DNA of 43,818 nt, taken from positions 1 to 43,818 of the forward strand of contig CAVVEQ010000017.1 of NCBI GenBank assembly GCA_963747315.1. Direction: 5' to 3'. The position numbers were made by a program, and so were the translations under genes. The stretch comes from CAVVEQ01 sp963747315 (GTDB taxonomy: Bacteria > Chloroflexota > Anaerolineae > Anaerolineales > Anaerolineaceae). A model generated the notes under the pieces. It ran no database searches, had not been told where the DNA came from, and saw nothing but the letters and a program-made list of their open reading frames with translations. Of the stretch, positions 1 through 8,717 are shown piece by piece (the stretch's first letter is position 1; every line of letters begins with the position of its first letter).

Positions 1-35
1 GGGGTGCTGGTAAAGGCACAATAAAATTCTCTTGC

Positions 36-2093
36 TTACTTACAAAGGTTTTCGCGCAAGTATTCTCTGCCCGCAGCCTGGGTTGCATCAAGCGTTGAAT
101 CTTCCTTCGAAAACACGGCACAACCCTGGATCCGCAGGTATGGTTCTTCCATCAAGATGCGGATGATTTCATCCACGCGTTCAATATTTCCTGTATAGGC
201 ATACGCCTGAAGGAACGGAAACCATTCCACCCGGTCCAACGGGCGATACCCTTCTCTGGCGGCCATATCGCCTAGCCGGGCAGCCTCCGCCCAATCACCC
301 TTCTGGCGCGCAAGAGCGGCTTTTTCGAAGTAGTAACACCATTCGTGCTGTGGCTCTTTTCCAAAGATAGCTGCCGGGGGGATGCGGTTCTGAGCGGATG
401 GTTGAATGCGGCCCGGATCCGAGTATTTAGCTATTAGTTGCATTCCCTGATCTTCAAACCGGGATAGCTCCAACGCCTTCCCGTTGATAACCTGTGCGCA
501 GGACCCGTTCTTGGGCATGCTTACCACGAGCGGGTTGCGCATATCCTGATTCAAAAGGATACCCCGACGATTGCGGTCACCCAATTCGCGTCCCATCTGG
601 ATGGCGATAATCGTATCGTTCGTCAATGCCACCGAACCAATTGGAGATCGGGTGACACCCGCCGGTTTATAGGATTCCGGAAAATACACAAGTGAAGCCG
701 GACCCCAAACATAAAAATCTTCAGCGATCGGGGCATACTCATAATTTGCCACAATAAGGGTTTCGGGTTTGAGCTGGGGAATACGCCAGCTTACTTGCCA
801 CCAAAAATCCCGCATTGAATCCCAGACCCGAACGAAATGCATCGAGTTGGCAACATTGGCAGTAACTGAAACCCCGATCAAAACGGAGATCAAAATCGCC
901 CGACCATTGTTGCTGCGAATAAAAGACAAAGCAGCGCCGATGATCAAAACCGCACCGATTGATCCCGGGTAGGTGAAGCGGCTGTACATGGAAAAATTGA
1001 CTTCCCTTTGGCCAAAGAGGACCGGAATCAGCGTGGCGATAACGCCTATTGAACCGATCCAAATCAACCAGGCTGAACTGACTTTATCCTTTTTTTCAGA
1101 TTCCGCGGTTTCGCTTGTACGGAAAATTCTTTTCCAGGCAAAGTAGGCAAGGGTCATAGCGAAAAATCCGATCGCACCCGCAAGCAGCATATCGCGTAAT
1201 CGAAGCGGGTTAAATCGATCGTAAAAAGGCACTGCCCAGGCTACAAAAACAAGATTTATGTAATTTCTAATCAGGTCGATAAAAATGGATGTGGTGCTAA
1301 GGAGGAAGTCGGAGCGAAACGAATCCAGCAACCCGGGGATATCGGTTTGGGTTCGGGTGCTATGAAAGAGAAACACCCGCCAGTAAAGGAAAGCCAGGCT
1401 GGCGATAATATAAGGAAGCCAGAATAAAAGCATCCTTTTTAAACGCCGGCGGGGTTTAACCAGGAGGATCTTAATATTGCTCCCATCGCTCGCCAGATAA
1501 AGAAGAATGGCGAATCGCAAGCCCTCCAAACCAATGAACCACTCCATTAAAAGGTAGGATAGGAAGGAAAAAATCATTCCAGCAAGAAGGAAAAGGACGC
1601 ATACCCAGGTTTTACGGGTATTCCATGCAGCCACCATCATGGCTATGGAGTAGATCTCCAAAACAAGGGCGACGTGGTGGGACTGGTAATCAAATCCAAC
1701 CGGTTGCATCATAAAACCGGGATAAACTGTAAAAAGCGCAGCCGCAGCAACGGAAATCCATCTTTGGCGGGGGAAAAGTTGGTAAAACAGCCAGAAAACT
1801 CCCCAGGCTCCGATAATTTTCAGTGCCAGGGATACATATCCATGTGCCGCCGCATTCATCCCGAACATCTGGAACATAAACCCCACCAGAGGGGCGCGGA
1901 ACGGGCGATCGCTGGAAAAAATATCAACGAACTTTGCTGCACCCTCCACTCTGCCGGCATAAGCAAGGTACCATTCGTCTCCGTAAAATCCCATTTTTGG
2001 AATCAGGAGTCCGTACGCCAACACTGCGAGGATAAAGATCAATCCGCCTCCGATCCAGGCGGTCTCTGAGCTTATTGTTTTTTTCACACCCAT
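36..2093 (-). CDS. Multi-membrane GT-C-like protein with C-terminal helical-repeat-like tail
   Basis: A 685-residue integral membrane protein. Hydrophobic segments run from about residue 12 to 430, starting with a transmembrane helix followed by an outward loop carrying GDEW (near residue 38). An acidic pair in the first loop is typical of GT-C glycosyltransferases that use polyprenyl-linked sugars. The last ~250 residues are hydrophilic, and residues about 590-660 look like TPR-type helix pairs (ALARQKGDWAEAARLGDMA). I infer an envelope or glycan role; the exact substrate cannot be read from the sequence. The ATG start at 2091-2093 has no strong ribosome binding site. The gene is divergent from the next one and has no operon partner in the window. 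It could also be a membrane protein that keeps only the GT-C fold. Confidence 0.7.
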   Translation of the reverse strand: MGVKKTISSETAWIGGGLIFILAVLAYGLLIPKMGFYGDEWYLAYAGRVEGAAKFVDIFSSDRPFRAPLVGFMFQMFGMNAAAHGYVSLALKIIGAWGVFWLFYQLFPRQRWISVAAAALFTVYPGFMMQPVGFDYQSHHVALVLEIYSIAMMVAAWNTRKTWVCVLFLLAGMIFSFLSYLLMEWFIGLEGLRFAILLYLASDGSNIKILLVKPRRRLKRMLLFWLPYIIASLAFLYWRVFLFHSTRTQTDIPGLLDSFRSDFLLSTTSIFIDLIRNYINLVFVAWAVPFYDRFNPLRLRDMLLAGAIGFFAMTLAYFAWKRIFRTSETAESEKKDKVSSAWLIWIGSIGVIATLIPVLFGQREVNFSMYSRFTYPGSIGAVLIIGAALSFIRSNNGRAILISVLIGVSVTANVANSMHFVRVWDSMRDFWWQVSWRIPQLKPETLIVANYEYAPIAEDFYVWGPASLVYFPESYKPAGVTRSPIGSVALTNDTIIAIQMGRELGDRNRRGILLNQDMRNPLVVSMPKNGSCAQVINGKALELSRFEDQGMQLIAKYSDPGRIQPSAQNRIPPAAIFGKEPQHEWCYYFEKAALARQKGDWAEAARLGDMAAREGYRPLDRVEWFPFLQAYAYTGNIERVDEIIRILMEEPYLRIQGCAVFSKEDSTLDATQAAGREYLRENLCK

Positions 2094-2383
2094 TGATCTA
2101 TCTGAACCTTACCTTGACCCTCTCAATTTGGATTTTCTTACAAATCGCACTTCGCCGATGATGATACCATCAGAATTGGTGATTTCTTACGGATAATAGA
2201 AAGAGCCCGAGGGATGTCTCCTTTGGAGCTTTTGTGATTTCTTTCTTTTCTGCAATCGGGCGGTAATGGTGGCGAAAACCCGGTTTTTTACTTTATGGGA
2301 AGTGTAACCCGGGATAAAAATCGAATCTCCTGGCCACAAAACTCCTTCAATATGTGTTCCCTCAATGTGGTTTTCCTGTCAGG

Positions 2384-2398
2384 TGATCAGAATGATCA
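2384..2398. promoter_or_regulatory. Inverted repeat TGATCA-N3-TGATCA in the 2094-2465 intergenic region
   Basis: Two perfect TGATCA hexamers are separated by GAA, 68 bases before the GTG start at 2466. The symmetry suggests a possible operator for one of the divergent membrane-protein genes. The rest of the 372-base gap holds nothing else I can recognise apart from the -10 box at 2454. Confidence 0.3.
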
Positions 2399-2453
2399 TT
2401 TTCACCCATTCATTAAGCAAGGGAGAAGCCCTGCACCTTGATCGTCCAACAGC

Positions 2454-2459
2454 TATAAT
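2454..2459 (+). promoter_or_regulatory. TATAAT -10 box placed for a leaderless transcript
   Basis: A perfect TATAAT lies 6 bases before the GTG start at 2466, so transcription would begin at or next to the start codon. No ribosome binding site fits in that space. No convincing -35 lies 16-18 bases upstream. Confidence 0.45.
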
Positions 2460-2465
2460 CATAGC

Positions 2466-4019
2466 GTGAGTTCCACAAACAAACGCAATCTGCTCATTGC
2501 CTTCCTGCTTGCCGCGCTTGCCATCGCCGCCCGGCTATTGCCCGGTGCGCGAACGATTGACGACGCCTTCATCACCTTCCGCTACGCGCAGAACCTGCTT
2601 TCCGGGCAGGGGCTGGTCTTCAATCCAGGCGAACAGGTGCTGGGCACCACCACCCCGCTCTATGCCCTGATGCTCTCAATCCTGGCGCTGCCGCTTGGCG
2701 GCACGGATGCCCCCTTTCCCCAGATCGCGCTAATCCTCAACGCCCTGGCAGATGCCTTCACCTGCATCCTGCTGTGGCAGATCGGCAAAAGGCTCGGCTC
2801 GGAGCGCATAGGGATTATCACCGCGCTCCTTTGGGCTATCGCTCCTTTCAGTGTTACCTTCGCCATCGGCGGGCTGGAGACAAGCGTAGTAGTGCTGCTG
2901 CTCACGGCTGCGGTGTGGGCTTTTCTTTCCGGCCATCCCATCCTCACTGCCCTCGCCTCTGCCCTGGCCCTGCTCACCCGCCCCGATGCGCTCATCCTGG
3001 TGGGTCCGCTTGCCCTTCACCGCCTCTGGCGCGCTTTCCGAGCTCCGCGAGAACCCATTCGTCTGGGCGAGATCCTGGCGTTCCTGCTGCCCCTGGCCGC
3101 CTGGGGTGTCTTCGCCGCATTCTATTACGGCAGCCCCCTACCACATTCAATGGCTGCCAAACTTGCCGTCTACCGCCTGCAGCCCTGGGATTCCCTCATC
3201 CGCTTGCTGCAGCACTATGCCACCCCATTCAGCGAACACCGCTGGGGTGGAAATTTTTTCATCGGCATCGGGCTGGTCCTCTACCCGGTCCTTTTTATCA
3301 TTGGCGCCCGGCGCAGCTTTCGCGCCGATAATCGCATCCTGGCCTGGGCGCTCTACCCCTGGCTCTACTTCCTGGCATTCAGCCTTACCAACCCCCTGCT
3401 CTTCCGCTGGTACCTCACCCCTCCTCTGCCTCCGCTTTTCCTTTTCATCCTTATCGGACTTGAAACACTTCTATTGGCCGCTTTTCGTAATGGAAAAAAG
3501 AACGCTCCCGCCCTGCTCCCGGCATGGAAGGAGGCGATGATAACAGCCCTGATGCTGCTGCCGCTTGTTTCGTCTCTGAAAGCCTGGGAACTGCGCCCAG
3601 ACCACGGCGCTACCCGACCCGCGCCGGAAATGGCTTTCATCAAGCTGGAGTTGCTCTACGGCGAGGTCGCGGATTCCCTGAGGGGGAAGATCCCACCCGG
3701 TGAAACCCTGGCTGCAGGGGATGTGGGCGTGCTGGGCTTCCAGACAGGGGCGAAGATCCTGGATACCGTCGGATTGAACTCCCCGATTTCGCTGGAATAT
3801 TACCCCCTCCCCGCCGATGATTACGTGATCAACTACGCAGTTCCCGCTCGACTGGTTCTGGAGCAGCGCCCGCTCTTCGCAGTCTTCCTGGAGGCCTACA
3901 TCCGCAACACACTGCTCAAAGACCCCAACTTCGTGGAGCAATATGGCCTAGTGCGCAGTTGGCCAACCGACCTCTACGGCAGCGACGGGCTGCTGCTCTT
4001 TCGAAGGACAGGCAACTGA
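2466..4019 (+). CDS. GT-C / ArnT-like membrane glycosyltransferase family protein
   Basis: A 517-residue protein with about 10-12 hydrophobic segments. After the first helix it has the loop motif DDAFITFRYAQNLLSGQG (from about residue 32), followed by NPGE and a TTTPLYAL helix start. This arrangement is common in bacterial GT-C proteins related to ArnT/PMT, where the acidic pair helps bind the metal or lipid-linked sugar. The ~110-residue C-terminal part is soluble and probably extracytoplasmic. I infer transfer of a sugar from a polyprenyl phosphate donor to an envelope polymer or protein. It starts at GTG 2466 just downstream of a -10 box, with no Shine-Dalgarno. It is a single gene, separated from the transporter operon by its own promoter. 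Confidence 0.72.
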   Translation: MSSTNKRNLLIAFLLAALAIAARLLPGARTIDDAFITFRYAQNLLSGQGLVFNPGEQVLGTTTPLYALMLSILALPLGGTDAPFPQIALILNALADAFTCILLWQIGKRLGSERIGIITALLWAIAPFSVTFAIGGLETSVVVLLLTAAVWAFLSGHPILTALASALALLTRPDALILVGPLALHRLWRAFRAPREPIRLGEILAFLLPLAAWGVFAAFYYGSPLPHSMAAKLAVYRLQPWDSLIRLLQHYATPFSEHRWGGNFFIGIGLVLYPVLFIIGARRSFRADNRILAWALYPWLYFLAFSLTNPLLFRWYLTPPLPPLFLFILIGLETLLLAAFRNGKKNAPALLPAWKEAMITALMLLPLVSSLKAWELRPDHGATRPAPEMAFIKLELLYGEVADSLRGKIPPGETLAAGDVGVLGFQTGAKILDTVGLNSPISLEYYPLPADDYVINYAVPARLVLEQRPLFAVFLEAYIRNTLLKDPNFVEQYGLVRSWPTDLYGSDGLLLFRRTGN

Positions 4020-4034
4020 CCGCGTCCCCTTCCC

Positions 4035-4063
4035 TTGAAAAACAGCCGTCTTTTCTTTATACT
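4035..4063 (+). promoter_or_regulatory. Sigma-70-type promoter of the nucleoside transporter operon
   Basis: TTGAAA (4035-4040) and TATACT (4058-4063) are separated by exactly 17 bases, 67 bases before the ATG at 4131. This is the cleanest promoter in the window. Confidence 0.65.
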
Positions 4064-4130
4064 GGGAGCACCCAACCAGCGGGAAGGTTAATTCTGCCCC
4101 GTTGGAAATTTTCTGGAGAAAGAGGAAACC

Positions 4131-5157
4131 ATGAAACGAGTTTTATTCATCCTTGTCGCAGCTGCGTTGCTGCTGGCGGCTTGCAGCCCGGCCGCTGCAC
4201 CCGTCCAGACTCAAAAGGCAGTCTACCTGATCAACGGCGCATTGGGCGATAACGGCTTCTTTGATTCCGGCAAGGTTGGAATGGATGCCATCGCCAGCAA
4301 CTTCGGGGTTGAAACCCGCACAGTCGAGGCCGGTTACGATGCGAACAAGTACGAGCCCTCCCTGCAGGCTGCGGCTGATTATTCGGACTTGATCTTTGTG
4401 ATCTCCTACGGATTTGAAGATCAGTTAAAGGAACTCGCCGATAAAAACCCGGATAAGATCATCGTCAACCTGGATACGGTTAACCAGAATTCCAAAAACA
4501 CCATCACCTCGGTGGATTTTATTGAGGAGGAAAGTGCCTACCTGGCAGGCGTGGCTGCCGCGTTGGCCACGCTGGATACCGCCATCCCGGGCATCAACGC
4601 CGATAAGGTCATTGGTGTGGTTGGCGGCGATGTGGATCCGGTGATTAATGCCTTCGTCTTTGCCTACGAAAACGGCGCCCATTCGGTGGATCCCGAGATC
4701 AAGGTGCTGAAGAAATCCCTGGGCGGGGAATGGTCTGATTCCGCCAAGGGCAAGCAGGCTGCCCTGCAGCTCTTTGACCAGGGCGCGGATGTGGTCTTCC
4801 AGGCTGCCGGAGGCGCCGGGTCTGGGCGTTCTTCAGGCCGCCAGGGAGCGCGGTCTATATGCCATCGGTGTGGATATCAACCAGAACGACCTGGAGCCGG
4901 GGTATGTGATCGCCAGCGACGTGAAGTACGTCGGCAAAGCCATCGAGGATGTCTATGCCACCATCAAGGATGGTACTTACAAATCCGGACAGGTGCTGCA
5001 GTACGGGGTCAAATCCGGGGGGGTGGATCTTACCTTCGAAGCTCAGAAGCAGCCCCTTCCCCAGAGCATCATTGACAAGGTGATGGCCATCCGCCAGCAG
5101 ATCATCGATGGCACCCTGAAGGTGGAGCTCTACAACGGGCAGGAAGTCTGGCAGTAA
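4131..5157 (+). CDS. BMP-family nucleoside-binding lipoprotein (apparent frameshift at 4818-4820)
   Basis: This is the substrate-binding lipoprotein of a BmpA/PnrA/Med-type nucleoside ABC transporter. A lipoprotein signal ends in LAAC (Cys about 19), and the BMP fold follows (LINGALGDNGFFDSGKVGMD). The frame breaks at GGG 4818-4820. Upstream reads FDQGADVVFQAAGGAG and downstream, in the +1 frame, reads LGVLQAARERGLYAIGVD. Removing one G restores the family sequence and gives 341 residues, the normal length. Either the assembly has an extra G or the gene is a recent null. Since the rest of the operon is intact, I favour the error. A GAGG site lies 5 bases before the ATG. A terminator follows directly, so this gene is probably made in excess of the ATPase and permeases. 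Confidence 0.85.
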
Positions 5158-5177
5158 GACTTAAATTCTCTTCGAAG

Positions 5178-5212
5178 AACGCGGTGGTTATACAATAACC
5201 ATCGCGTTTTTT
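5178..5212 (+). terminator. Intrinsic terminator between binding protein and ATPase genes
   Basis: A 14-bp stem (5178-5191 with 5195-5208, one G-T pair) with a 3-base loop is followed by TTTT. It sits inside the operon, consistent with partial termination that favours the binding protein. Confidence 0.8.
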
Positions 5213-5226
5213 CAATTAAAATAAGA

Positions 5227-6765
5227 TTGAATCCCATGACAGACCTGATCACAATGCAAAACATGGTCAAGATCTTCCCGCCCAATGTGACGGCGCTCGA
5301 CCACGTTTCGGTGGAGTTCCGCAAGGGGGAGATCCATTCCATCGTGGGCGAGAATGGCGCCGGCAAAAGCACCCTGATGAAGGTGCTTTACGGGCTGGTA
5401 CCGCCCAACGAAGGCTCCATCACCTTTGAGGGAGAGCCGGTGCGCTTTCACAACCCCGGCGAGGCCATCGCCCGCGGCATCGGCATGGTGCACCAGGAGA
5501 TCCTGCTCATTCCCGAATACACCGTCTGGGAAAATATCGTCCTGGGCAGGGAGCCGGTCCTTACCCTGGGCAGGATGGACCGCGACCGCGCCCGTCGCCT
5601 GGTGAAGGAGAAGGTGGACGAATTCCAATTCAACCTCGACCCCGATGCCCTGGTCAACGATATTTCTGTGGCTGCCCGCCAGAAGGTGGAGATCTTGAAG
5701 CTGCTCTACCGCAACGTGTCGGTCCTTATCCTCGATGAGCCCACCGCTGTACTCACCCCGCAGGAGATTCCGCAGCTCTTTACCGAGTTACACCGCCTTG
5801 GCGATAACGGGCACACCATATTGTTCGTCTCCCACCGCCTGGATGAGGTGCTGGACCTCTCCGACCGGATCACGGTGATGCGGCGCGGGAAAAAGATCGA
5901 CACGGTGGCAACCGCCTCCACCAACAAGGAGGACCTGGCGCGCATGATGGTCGGCCGCGATGTGATCTTTACCTCGCGGCGCGAGCCAAGGCAGACGGGT
6001 GAGCGTGTGTTCCAAATCGAAGGATTGAACTTCAAAAGCCCCGAGGGACGCGACCTTCTGAAAAACATCAACCTGGAAGTGCGCGCCGGGGAGATCGTCG
6101 GCATCGCCGGGGTGGAGGGCAACGGCCAGTTCGAGCTGGTCAACACGATCATGGGGCTTTCCGAACCCGCGAGCGGGAAGATCTCGGTTCAAGGGAATGA
6201 AATCACCCGCGCCTCCATTCTGGATAGGCGCCGCCTGGTGGCTTTTGTGCCCCAGGACCGCGGTCGGATGGGCGCAGCGCTCAACGCTTCCATTATGGAG
6301 AATGCCTCCATGACCCACCACCTTCTCAACCCAGCCTTCACCAGCTGGAAGGGCTTGTTGATGAACTTCCGCTTCGCCGGGCAGTTTACCGCAGAACTGC
6401 AAAAGTTGTTCTCGGTGAGCATGTCCTCCAAGGATGCGCCATTTAGATCCCTGTCCGGCGGAAACCAGCAGAAGGTGATCCTGGGGCGCGAACTGCTGCT
6501 TCCCAACCCATTCATCCTGCTCGATCAACCCACACGGGGCCTGGATGTGGGTTCCATCGAGTATGTGCATGAGCAGATCCTGCGCATGCGCTCCGCGGAC
6601 CGCGCCGTACTGCTCATCTCTGCTGACCTTGAGGAGATTTTCCTGCTCTCCGACCGCATCCTGGTTCTTTACCGCGGCGCGATCGCGGGGGAGAGGAAGA
6701 CGGAGGAGACCAGCGTTGAGGAGATCGGTTTGCTGATGCTCCAGGGGCAGGAGGAGCCGGCATGA
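5227..6765 (+). CDS. Double-domain ABC transporter ATPase for nucleosides
   Basis: A 512-residue protein with two ABC domains, matching the NupO/RbsA/YufO class that powers nucleoside or sugar import. The first domain has a full Walker A (GENGAGKST, residues 41-49) and the LILDEPTAVLTP Walker B, with a degenerate signature. The second has a degenerate Walker A (GVEGNGQ) but a good signature LSGGNQQKV, then ILLDQPTRGLDVG. This asymmetry is normal for the family. The longest frame begins at TTG 5227; ATG 5236 gives the more usual MTDLITMQNMVK and may be the true start. Neither has a strong ribosome site. The stop overlaps the next start by ATGA, so translation is coupled to the permease. Confidence 0.93.
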   Translation: MNPMTDLITMQNMVKIFPPNVTALDHVSVEFRKGEIHSIVGENGAGKSTLMKVLYGLVPPNEGSITFEGEPVRFHNPGEAIARGIGMVHQEILLIPEYTVWENIVLGREPVLTLGRMDRDRARRLVKEKVDEFQFNLDPDALVNDISVAARQKVEILKLLYRNVSVLILDEPTAVLTPQEIPQLFTELHRLGDNGHTILFVSHRLDEVLDLSDRITVMRRGKKIDTVATASTNKEDLARMMVGRDVIFTSRREPRQTGERVFQIEGLNFKSPEGRDLLKNINLEVRAGEIVGIAGVEGNGQFELVNTIMGLSEPASGKISVQGNEITRASILDRRRLVAFVPQDRGRMGAALNASIMENASMTHHLLNPAFTSWKGLLMNFRFAGQFTAELQKLFSVSMSSKDAPFRSLSGGNQQKVILGRELLLPNPFILLDQPTRGLDVGSIEYVHEQILRMRSADRAVLLISADLEEIFLLSDRILVLYRGAIAGERKTEETSVEEIGLLMLQGQEEPA

Positions 6766-7799
6766 TCAAAAAGGTGATCACCGGGTTGATGGGTATCTTT
6801 ATCGCATTGATGCTGGGGGCGGTGCTGATGCTGCTGCAGGGCTACAACCCGCTGGAGACTTACGCTGCCCTTTTTCAGTTCTCCCTGCTGCGCCCTGCAC
6901 CGCTGGCCACCACCCTGAAGAACAGCGTCCCGCTGGTGCTCACCGGGCTTTCCGCCTCCATTGCCTTTGCCTCCGGGGCGATCAACCTTGGTCAACCCGG
7001 GCAATTGCTTATGGGTGCACTGGCGGCCACTCTTGGTGGAATTTACCTCGATTTGCCCGCGCCGGTCTTAATTCCGGTGCTGCTGCTTTTGGGTATGCTG
7101 GGTGGGGCAATATGGGCCGGGCTGGCTGCGCTGCTGCGCCTGGTGTTCAACATGAATGAGTTCATCGTCACGCTGATGCTAAACATGATCGCTGACCTCT
7201 TCACCGCCTGGGCAATTGCCTTCCCGTTCATGGAAAAAGGTGCCAATTCACCGCGCACCCCGCCTGTGAATACTGCTGGTTGGATGCCCGAGGTTGGCGG
7301 GGTCAACCTCTCTGTGGTCATCATGCTGGTTGCGGTTGTGGTGAGCTGGTTTTTGTTCAATAAATGGAAGGCTGGCTACGAGTGGCGCATCGGGGGGCAG
7401 AATTCGCTCTTCGCCCGCCTGGGAGGCTGCGATACCAACAAGAACTTCACCGCGGTCATGCTCACCACCGGGGCGCTGGCTGGGCTGGCCGGCTGCCTGA
7501 TCATCCTGGCCGGGCCGCACCGCTTCCTGCGCGGTCTGGGCGCCAACTACGCCTGGGACGGGATCATGGTAGCCATTGTTGCCAACAACGGCATTATCGC
7601 CACCCTGCTCTACGGCATCTTCTTCTCCGCCATCCAGACCGGTGCGCTGGGGATGGAACTGGTGACCAACGTGCCCAGCGAGATCTCGCTGGTGCTTCAG
7701 GCAGTGCTGGTTCTGGTGATCGTCGCCAGCCGCGGAGTACTGGAGGCGGTCGTCGAGCGTTGGGATGCCCGGCGGCGGTTGAAGGAGCCGGCAACATGA
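6762..7799 (+). CDS. Nucleoside ABC transporter permease (first subunit)
   Basis: A 345-residue membrane protein of the BPD_transp_2 family, equivalent to NupP/YufP. It has about 8-10 hydrophobic helices and the family's characteristic FASGAINLGQPGQLLMGAL segment near residue 67. A periplasmic loop with FMEKGANSPRTPPVN follows. It pairs with the next gene to form the membrane channel. It overlaps the ATPase gene by four bases (ATGA at 6762) and the second permease in the same way, so the genes form one translationally coupled unit. Confidence 0.92.
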   Translation: MIKKVITGLMGIFIALMLGAVLMLLQGYNPLETYAALFQFSLLRPAPLATTLKNSVPLVLTGLSASIAFASGAINLGQPGQLLMGALAATLGGIYLDLPAPVLIPVLLLLGMLGGAIWAGLAALLRLVFNMNEFIVTLMLNMIADLFTAWAIAFPFMEKGANSPRTPPVNTAGWMPEVGGVNLSVVIMLVAVVVSWFLFNKWKAGYEWRIGGQNSLFARLGGCDTNKNFTAVMLTTGALAGLAGCLIILAGPHRFLRGLGANYAWDGIMVAIVANNGIIATLLYGIFFSAIQTGALGMELVTNVPSEISLVLQAVLVLVIVASRGVLEAVVERWDARRRLKEPAT

Positions 7800-8701
7800 G
7801 CATCCTGGTTGGCCTGATCAACGGCATGATCGCAGGCGCCACCCCAATCATGCTGGGGGCGCTGGGCGGCTCGTTCACCTTCTACGCCGGGGTGTTCAAT
7901 ATTGCCATGGAAGGCATGATGCTCACCGGGGCGTTCTGTGCCGTGTGGGGATCCTATACCTTCCATAACTGGTTTATCGGCATCTTGTGCGGCATCGCCG
8001 GATCGTTGATTCTGGCACTGATCTTCATCCTGTTCGCCATCGTCCTGAAGACGGACGAGTTCGTCACCGGCATCGCCCTCAACCTTTTTGCCGCGGGAGC
8101 AACGGTATATATGCTGCGCCAGACCTTCCAGGTGAAAGGCGCTTTTTCGAATCCCGGCATCGTCCCCATTCCGCAAATTCACATCCCGCTCATCGAGAAG
8201 ATCCCTGTTTTAGGGGAGGTGCTTTCGGGGCAAAATCTCATCATCTACGTTGCCGCCATCAGCGTCTGGTTCTGCCAATGGCTCATTTTCCGCACACGCT
8301 TCGGTCTGCGCCTACGCGCTGCCGGATATAACGCCGCCTGCCTGGAATCAAGCGGAGTGAGCGTTGCCCGAATTAGAGTGGTTTCACTTCTGCTGTGCGG
8401 TGTGCTGTGCGGGATCGCCGGCGCGTATATCTCCCTCGGGTATGTCAACTTGTTCGTGGAGGGTATGTCTGCCGGCAAGGGCTGGATCTCGCTGGCGGCG
8501 ATCATCCTGGTGAACGGCAACCCGCTAGGGATTGCGCTGATATCGCTCATCTTTGGCTTTTTCGATGGGCTCGGTCTCTTCCTGCAGGGCACCGGCATCG
8601 CCCCGCAGTTCACCGCCATGGTGCCCTACCTGGCCACCCTGGCAGCCTTGTTCGTCTATTCAACCCGAAAGAAAAAAAAGCAATCAGTGAGTTGGACCTA
8701 A
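7796..8701 (+). CDS. Nucleoside ABC transporter permease (second subunit)
   Basis: A 301-residue permease equivalent to NupQ/YufQ, BPD_transp_2 family. It shows the partner motif FYAGVFNIAMEGMMLTGAF near residue 30 and TRFGLRLRAAGYNAACLESSGV later, the cytoplasmic coupling loop that docks on the ATPase. The frame is open further upstream, to 7364, but the ATG at 7796 forms an ATGA overlap with the first permease and starts directly at the first helix, so I take it as the start. The 3' end is followed after 16 bases by the ADP-ribosylglycohydrolase-like gene. Confidence 0.92.
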   Translation: MSILVGLINGMIAGATPIMLGALGGSFTFYAGVFNIAMEGMMLTGAFCAVWGSYTFHNWFIGILCGIAGSLILALIFILFAIVLKTDEFVTGIALNLFAAGATVYMLRQTFQVKGAFSNPGIVPIPQIHIPLIEKIPVLGEVLSGQNLIIYVAAISVWFCQWLIFRTRFGLRLRAAGYNAACLESSGVSVARIRVVSLLLCGVLCGIAGAYISLGYVNLFVEGMSAGKGWISLAAIILVNGNPLGIALISLIFGFFDGLGLFLQGTGIAPQFTAMVPYLATLAALFVYSTRKKKKQSVSWT

Positions 8702-8717
8702 CCCTCACGGGATACTC

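Noticed and set aside
2438..2459. TTGATC followed after 10 bases by TATAAT (also at 31418-31439) as a paired -35/-10
   Set aside because: 10 bases is too short for a sigma-70 spacer; the match at two sites is noted but probably chance.
4131..5157. Programmed +1 frameshifting in the BMP gene and similar breaks
   Set aside because: The five break sites share no slippery sequence or stop-codon context and hit unrelated housekeeping genes; consensus error is simpler.
7364..7795. N-terminal extension of the second permease
   Set aside because: The extension is a shadow of the first permease; ATG 7796 forms the coupled ATGA overlap and starts at the first helix.
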